NCBI GenBank assembly: GCA_018398815.1
Contig: CM031611.1
Coordinates: 45,211,184-45,275,183 of the forward strand
Source: Conus ventricosus
Taxonomy: Eukaryota > Mollusca > Gastropoda > Neogastropoda > Conidae
Direction: 5' to 3'
DNA length: 64,000 nt
Below the pieces are notes generated by a model. The model saw nothing but the letters and a program-made list of their open reading frames with translations, did not search any database and was not told the origin of the DNA. Below are positions 62,954 through 64,000 of this stretch, piece by piece (the first letter of the stretch is position 1; each line of letters starts with the position of its first letter). A program made the position numbers and the translations under genes.

Positions 62954-63435
62954 CGGGAAACACACACACACACAGAGAATCATTTATCTTATGCTGACAG
63001 GCAGACACCAATTTCTACTTTAGGGGGGAGGTGGGGCGCGAGCGGCGAGGGCTGGGGCTGCGACTCCTGGCCCGAGGCATCTCCTGACGGAAGCCGATGG
63101 TGCGTCGAAGGCTGGACACGATGCTGCTCAGCTTGAACTCCACATCCTTCCTGGCACCCTCCAGCCGAGCCAAGGTCGTCTCCAGGGCGTTCACACGGCC
63201 CTCCGCCCGCTCAGTTTCAAACGAAGCTCGCCGATGTCGCTGTTGGCTGCCTCCAGCGCGATCTCCAGGTTTCTGCGCTGGTCTTCGAGCCTGCGTTCTG
63301 AGCGCCTGGAGTCGTCCAGAGCCAGCTGGTAGTCCTTCTCCTTCATGGTGGCGTCATCGATCAGCTCCGCCATTTTACGCTGAAGGTTGGCCAGCTCCTT
63401 GCGAAGAGCTTCACGTGAAGCCTCTGTCTCCAAAC
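19223..63435 (-). CDS. CROCC: Rootletin (CROCC) homologue, C-terminal half, 12 exons
   Basis: Rootletin is the long coiled-coil protein that polymerises into the ciliary rootlet and links centrioles. Twelve minus-strand exons read in order match the order of the vertebrate rootletin C-terminal region. These include a Ser/Pro-rich linker followed by a [13 protein letters not shown] segment, then VKLELxRRSLxGELQR-like, LQDRVxxL, [17 protein letters not shown] and GLEEQ blocks. Exon coordinates are 63435-63019, 62449-62231, 55910-55783, 32362-32199, 31548-31369, 27874-27734, 27037-26898, 26311-26182, 25621-25421, 23690-23521, 20298-20158 and 19536-19223. Borders are GT..AG except a GC donor after exon 10. 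Phases agree between neighbouring exons except around exon 3. The gene is incomplete: vertebrate rootletin is about 2000 residues, and upstream exons must lie beyond 64000. Single-base indels occur in exons 1, 2, 3, 11 and 12. Family recognition is from memory of the vertebrate protein, not a search. Confidence 0.93.
20158..20298 (-). CDS. CROCC: CROCC exon 11 (one-base deletion)
   Basis: Acceptor CCTCAG, donor GTAACA. It begins [20 protein letters not shown]. One C is missing from a short C run near 20234, after which the other frame gives [20 protein letters not shown] and LEEQ. Rootletin has the same LRSAQ...[15 protein letters not shown] block, so the missing base is most simply an assembly or sequencing indel. 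Confidence 0.9.
20911..21143. repeat. Three tandem 78-bp units
   Basis: Units start at 20911, 20989 and 21067 with 'gacacaaggaaatgattata' and end in 'gcctaatgagtc'. They are identical by eye, and the last unit lacks its final bases. They lie in the intron between CROCC exons 10 and 11... upstream of exon 11 on the minus strand. Confidence 0.97.
23521..23690 (-). CDS. CROCC: CROCC exon 10, with a GC splice donor
   Basis: The acceptor is CACACAG. The exon encodes [20 protein letters not shown] and then [20 protein letters not shown] and AEAEQRHAQ. It must end before GCAAGT (minus strand, 23520 downwards) to keep phase 2 into exon 11. This makes the following intron a GC-AG intron with the strong AG|GCAAGT consensus. 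170 bp, intact. Confidence 0.92.
24700..25145. repeat. Seven tandem 63-bp units
   Basis: The landmark 'gtagtggaaagc' occurs at 24739, 24802, 24865, 24928, 24991, 25052 and 25115, giving spacings of 63 except one of 61. More degenerate relatives of the 'gaaacaaagtaacaggagag' motif extend from about 24000 to 25350. It lies in the intron between exons 9 and 10. Confidence 0.95.
25421..25621 (-). CDS. CROCC: CROCC exon 9
   Basis: Acceptor CCCCAG, donor GTTGGG; 201 bp, phase 0 at both ends. It encodes [20 protein letters not shown], then [20 protein letters not shown] and ALRKTLDK. The EKREVERS.xRLEKD motif is close to identical to vertebrate rootletin and is the strongest single identifier of the gene. 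Confidence 0.96.
26182..26311 (-). CDS. CROCC: CROCC exon 8
   Basis: Acceptor CTGCAG, donor GTGAGT; 130 bp, phase 2 in (completing a Met codon) and phase 0 out. It encodes [20 protein letters not shown] and [15 protein letters not shown], matching rootletin LSEARKQ...L...V.TL and VEAEGQLQQL. Intact. Confidence 0.93.
26898..27037 (-). CDS. CROCC: CROCC exon 7
   Basis: Acceptor TGACAG, donor GTAACA; 140 bp, phase 0 in and phase 2 out. It encodes [20 protein letters not shown] and [20 protein letters not shown], matching the rootletin ...L..CE.DR..L.ERLD.A segment. Intact. Confidence 0.93.
27396..27465. repeat. Perfect 29-bp inverted repeat (hairpin)
   Basis: 27396-27424 and 27437-27465 are exact reverse complements, separated by a 12-nt spacer (agccacctggcc). 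It lies in the intron between exons 6 and 7... on the 3' side of exon 6 at 27734, minus strand. Confidence 0.97.
27734..27874 (-). CDS. CROCC: CROCC exon 6
   Basis: Acceptor TTGCAG, donor GTACAC; 141 bp, phase 0 at both ends. It encodes [20 protein letters not shown] followed by [20 protein letters not shown], matching rootletin LQDRV..L. The acceptor and the first ~50 nt of this exon have been copied several times into the intron just upstream (27876-28250). Confidence 0.95.
27876..28250. repeat. Minisatellite built from the CROCC exon 6 acceptor junction
   Basis: The plus-strand landmark 'gacctgcaacaa' recurs near 27997, 28066, 28144 and 28217 after its occurrence at the real exon border (27871). 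Each unit carries the TTGTTGCAG acceptor plus about 50 nt of exon-6-like sequence coding [16 protein letters not shown] peptides, then returns to intron-like sequence. Confidence 0.92.
28250..28760. repeat. Degenerate short repeats of the 'catcatggacatt' type
   Basis: Loosely repeated 25-35-bp motifs containing 'catcatggacat', 'acatctcgcatc' and 'tctcat'. Strongly diverged and possibly an older part of the neighbouring array. Confidence 0.55.
30901..30932. repeat. G homopolymer
   Basis: An uninterrupted G run of about 31 bases in CROCC intron 5; its length is unreliable in long-read data. Confidence 0.9.
31186..31315. repeat. (TG)n microsatellite adjoining CROCC exon 5
   Basis: TG repeats with GA and CATG interruptions, ending about 55 bp from the exon 5 donor on the intron side. 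Confidence 0.93.
31369..31548 (-). CDS. CROCC: CROCC exon 5
   Basis: Acceptor GTGCAG, donor GTCGGT; 180 bp, phase 0 at both ends. It encodes [20 protein letters not shown] and then [20 protein letters not shown], one of the most recognisable blocks of the rootletin C-terminal coil. No stop or frameshift. Confidence 0.95.
32199..32362 (-). CDS. CROCC: CROCC exon 4
   Basis: Acceptor ATTCCAG and donor GTTTGT. The 164-bp exon starts in phase 1 and ends in phase 0. It encodes a continuous charged coil with [20 protein letters not shown] and [20 protein letters not shown], matching the GRL..AQ..L..QEE..RR.ERER pattern of rootletin. No indel is needed. Confidence 0.92.
34825..34895. repeat. (GA)n microsatellite
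   Basis: Uninterrupted GA dinucleotides, then a short interruption and a second smaller block. Confidence 0.93.
37000..37275 (-). repeat. Possible tRNA-derived SINE
   Basis: On the minus strand it begins TGGTTAGCATCCCAGGCTCA, then GTGGGAGTTATTGGGATCAG and TTTCCACC. The spacing of a TTAGC D-arm-like box and a GGGATC..TTCC T-arm-like box resembles a diverged tRNA head followed by an unrelated body. Only one copy is visible, so family status is unproven. Confidence 0.3.
41668..41815. repeat. (TG)n microsatellite
   Basis: Pure TG at 41677-41727, then TG with GCATG interruptions. Confidence 0.93.
43613..43620 (+). promoter_or_regulatory. Possible TATA box in the 5' LTR
   Basis: TATAAAAG within 'gaaatgtggctataaaagcg', about 1.3 kb upstream of the primer-binding site. 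The 3' LTR has the same context but reads 'ctataataatg'. Suggestive of the LTR promoter; not otherwise supported. Confidence 0.4.
44090..44300 (+). repeat. Tandem repeat inside the 5' LTR
   Basis: Four to five imperfect ~45-bp units built on 'actggatggtgccacg' and 'ctggttgaggccacgct'. The same array occurs in the 3' LTR at 52570-52800, so it belongs to the element. Confidence 0.8.
44952..44969 (+). other. Primer-binding site, tRNA-Pro type
   Basis: The 18 nt TGGGGGCTCGTCCGGGAT are complementary to the 3' end (including CCA) of animal tRNA-Pro. This is the same site used by murine-leukaemia-type gammaretroviruses. Position just inside the 5' LTR is as expected for minus-strand priming. Confidence 0.9.
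45124..47280 (+). pseudogene. Retrotransposon Gag-like coding remnant (SCAN-like capsid part)
   Basis: Gag forms the particle shell of an LTR element. After a basic N-terminal piece (ATG 45124) there is a region (46150-46500) of short repeats rich in Arg, Gln, Ala and Glu (for example KEDASRQEA), probably helical. From about 46630 to 47080 several frames together give an all-helical domain. Its pattern (LRKRFHL, a downstream 'REW' region, a Leu-rich helix, then 'CPELWMRIR') resembles the SCAN domain, which is thought to derive from Gmr1-like Gag. A knuckle-like Cys cluster at about 47200-47245 follows; its His position reads as Asn and it spans a frameshift. Every segment is frame-broken. Confidence 0.65.
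47280..47950 (+). pseudogene. Possible protease region of the retrotransposon
   Basis: Between the knuckle and the integrase lies about 670 bp of degraded coding-like sequence. A protease is expected here in this class. I see only weak hints (a D/T/G-rich stretch near 47450 and a [14 protein letters not shown] piece near 47610) and no certain catalytic triplet. Confidence 0.35.
47950..48730 (+). pseudogene. Integrase of the Gmr1-like element
   Basis: Integrase joins element DNA to the host genome. A His/Cys-type N-terminal region with an [13 protein letters not shown] piece lies near 47998. The core follows, with the first Asp near 48225, the second in an LSDQG box at about 48398-48410, and a [10 protein letters not shown] helix near 48525-48555. 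Later come a LLFAYRE piece at 48600 and FELLYG at 48655. These blocks are standard for Ty3/gypsy and retroviral integrases. Several indels separate them. The position upstream of reverse transcriptase is the unusual feature. Confidence 0.85.
48730..49380 (+). other. Linker between integrase and reverse transcriptase
   Basis: About 650 bp of frame-broken coding-like sequence. It probably encodes the integrase C-terminus and the start of reverse transcriptase; a VRQYTLPP-like piece near 49345 fits the latter. No further domain is recognised. Confidence 0.5.
49380..50130 (+). pseudogene. Reverse transcriptase of the Gmr1-like element
   Basis: Recognisable blocks in order are VLILVKKKxG near 49440-49480, a DAEPMPD-like piece near 49545, [12 protein letters not shown] near 49605-49640, [10 protein letters not shown] near 49710-49740, and the active-site region reading F-M-D-E/D at 49817-49828. 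[13 protein letters not shown] and [16 protein letters not shown] blocks follow at 49950-50110. This is the classic Ty3/gypsy order. The frame changes several times. Confidence 0.9.
50130..50650 (+). pseudogene. RNase H of the Gmr1-like element
   Basis: It follows reverse transcriptase directly. It contains [20 protein letters not shown] and FDALNE, then a T-D-A-S-A-V-G-I-G catalytic region near 50270-50300, and an EQECLA-like helix near 50405. Coding character stops near 50640. The remaining ~360 bp to the polypurine tract holds no integrase-like sequence. Confidence 0.8.
51010..51018 (+). other. Polypurine tract
   Basis: AGAGGGGGG lies two bases upstream of the 3' LTR, where the plus-strand primer of an LTR element is expected. 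Confidence 0.75.
52570..52800 (+). repeat. Tandem repeat inside the 3' LTR
   Basis: Counterpart of the array at 44090-44300, with the same 'ctggatggt...ctggttgaggccacgct' units. Confidence 0.8.
52860..52947. repeat. C homopolymer of nearly 90 bases in the 3' LTR
   Basis: Interrupted by only a few A residues (52899, 52905, 52948). The 5' LTR has a 30-base version. The true length is doubtful in long-read data. Confidence 0.9.
53508..55782. other. CROCC intron 3, right part
   Basis: It contains the right piece of the inverted-repeat element (to 54415), then unremarkable AT-rich DNA and a (TG)n tract at 55424-55472. No gene seen. Confidence 0.6.
55783..55910 (-). CDS. CROCC: CROCC exon 3 (error-rich)
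   Basis: Between a GACACAG acceptor and a GAAG|GTCAGT donor the minus strand encodes a short coil whose clean part is [20 protein letters not shown]. Position and charge pattern fit the rootletin segment that follows the RER motif, and this is the only exon-like sequence found between exons 2 and 4. The 5' third is not readable in one frame: a DLNHH-like stretch is in another frame. At least two indels are needed, so I cannot confirm the phase to exon 4. Confidence 0.65.
55990..56580. repeat. About 20-copy ~29-bp minisatellite
   Basis: Units on 'cctacaatgctcagtactc' plus 'ttcctttaaaa', with many small indels. Short runs of the same unit recur at 58050-58290 and 61480-61710 in the two copies of the duplicated block. 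Intronic, next to CROCC exon 3. Confidence 0.92.
57540..57960 (-). pseudogene. Zinc-finger-like (BED-type?) fragment, copy A
   Basis: Counterpart of 61010-61390 with extra indels. Readable parts include [28 protein letters not shown] and KLCLRE. It lies beside a T run (57960-57996). Confidence 0.4.
58830..59064 (-). pseudogene. CROCC: Second, degraded copy of CROCC exon 2
   Basis: It parallels 62231-62449. The acceptor TTTCAG and donor GTGAGT are kept, but the Ser/Pro linker and the DPEA segment are split over several frames by small indels. It has the same orientation and the same position relative to copy exon 1 as in the better copy. Confidence 0.75.
59649..60073 (-). pseudogene. CROCC: Second, degraded copy of CROCC exon 1
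   Basis: The sequence parallels 63019-63435 across its whole length but with many single-base gains and losses. No frame longer than a few tens of codons survives. The acceptor region is altered (tcggttt where the other copy has cctggtt), while the donor AAAG|GTAGAA looks better than in the other copy. It is either a raw-read-quality duplicate contig piece or a decayed tandem duplication. I favour an assembly duplicate because the differences are mostly homopolymer-type indels. Confidence 0.75.
61010..61390 (-). pseudogene. Zinc-finger-like (BED-type?) fragment, copy B
   Basis: One minus-strand frame reads [40 protein letters not shown] and [12 protein letters not shown]. In a shifted frame it continues [20 protein letters not shown]. 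The pattern W-C-x2-C ... H-x5-H, after a Lys/Trp-rich start, is like the BED or C2H2 finger at the front of hAT-type transposases and their domesticated relatives. No transposase core follows, so it is a fragment. A 38-nt T run (61391-61428) lies immediately upstream on the coding strand. Confidence 0.45.
62231..62449 (-). CDS. CROCC: CROCC exon 2: Ser/Pro linker and start of the C-terminal coil
   Basis: Acceptor TTTCAG and donor GTGAGT are both good. The exon encodes an acidic/Thr start, repeated (G/K)SP motifs ([20 protein letters not shown]) and then [13 protein letters not shown]. One extra C near 62265 shifts the frame into [13 protein letters not shown]. Rootletin has a Ser/Pro-rich linker followed by a D-P-E-x-V-x-x-A-L helix and an AQRER-type end at this position. 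The exon ends in phase 0. SP repeats are typical phosphorylation targets, but nothing here shows that they are used. Confidence 0.88.
63019..63435 (-). CDS. CROCC: CROCC exon 1 of the visible set
   Basis: The acceptor AG lies at 63436-63437. Translation reads [20 protein letters not shown], then a heptad-rich coil with [20 protein letters not shown]. After a one-base deficit in a G run near 63209 it continues in another frame as a coil ending in [16 protein letters not shown] and a basic Ser/Pro tail ([16 protein letters not shown]). The coil-to-Ser/Pro transition matches vertebrate rootletin just before its linker. The donor is GTAGAA; this copy seems to lack one base there compared with the copy at 59649, which reads AAAG|GTAGAA. 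The exon carries one nucleotide of a Gly codon into exon 2. Confidence 0.9.
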
Positions 63436-64000
63436 CTGGTTATGACAGAGACATGTGCTTGAAGGAAAAATGCGCGAGTCTTGTCTGACAAAGGTAAACT
63501 GAATACTCCTGAAGGGTTAAACTGATACTACAGTCTGTCTTACAGGAGTGAATAAAATGATGGTCATTCTTGACGGGTAAAAATGAAACGACAGGCATTC
63601 TTGAAAGGGTGAATGGACATAACCATTTTGAAGTTGTAATACAACAATCATTCCTAAGCAGAAAATGAAAGAATTAATTCTTAAAGGGTCTAACAAAACA
63701 GCAGACATTCTTAAAGAAGTAAATGAAATCTCAGTCAACATGAAGCCATAAAAGAAACGATGGTCATATCTGAGGAGTAAATGTATTCTATTGTCAAAAG
63801 AATCATGGATTCAACACACAAGAGTAACTAAATCTTTCCTAATTTTCGTTAATACTAACAGTAATGTGCATCAATGTCTTTACACCATGATCAGCTTAAT
63901 CAATTTTCTTACAGAGACAATGTTTACATTAGTGGAAGTATGCACATGTATGTGTGTGAGCATGTTTGACTAATATTTGCTGACATGTTCTAGATCAAAT

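Larger units (their letters stand above)
60808..64000. repeat. Direct duplicate B of the same segment
   Basis: This is the cleaner copy, containing CROCC exons 1 and 2 in readable form, and it is cut by the window edge. Copy spacing is about 3.45 kb. Confidence 0.85.

Overview
The window is eukaryotic, probably from an invertebrate animal. A mollusc or related lophotrochozoan is my guess from the repeat content and element types; no single feature proves it. The coding parts are short exons with GT..AG borders separated by large repeat-rich introns. Simple repeats are abundant: (CT)n, (CA)n, and many pure G, C and T runs. Many otherwise clear coding segments carry single-base indels next to homopolymers, so much of the 'breakage' may be residual long-read assembly error.

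The one host gene I can identify is the 3' part of a rootletin (CROCC) homologue on the minus strand. It runs from 63435 down to a stop codon at 19223. I place twelve coding exons, with compatible splice phases wherever the reading can be followed. They encode the conserved C-terminal coiled coil of the ciliary rootlet protein. The gene continues beyond the right edge of the window. A 23.4-kb intron (32363-55782) holds most of the mobile DNA. The two upstream-most exons lie in a segment (60808-64000) that is nearly repeated in direct orientation at 57340-60690. The second copy is rougher and may be an assembly duplicate.

The mobile DNA is of three kinds. (1) A Tc1-like transposon (15133-16666) has matching terminal inverted repeats and TA target sites but a frame-broken transposase. 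(2) A 10.9-kb Ty3/gypsy-class LTR retrotransposon (42588-53502) has 2.4-kb LTRs, a primer site matching tRNA-Pro, and integrase encoded before reverse transcriptase and RNase H. That is the Gmr1-like order, and its Gag has a SCAN-like segment. It sits inside a non-autonomous inverted-repeat element (42383-54415). (3) An AT-rich block (about 2290-11770) holds remnants of a virus-like element: a packaging-type ATPase, a coiled-coil/membrane protein, and a minus-strand protein I cannot assign.

Layout: 1-2290 low-complexity intergenic DNA; 2290-11770 virus-like block; 11770-15130 intergenic DNA with microsatellites; 15133-16666 Tc1-like element; 16670-19220 gene-poor DNA downstream of CROCC; 19223-32362 CROCC exons 12 to 4 with minisatellite-rich introns; 32363-55782 the large intron with the nested elements; 55783-64000 exons 3 to 1 plus the duplicated block.
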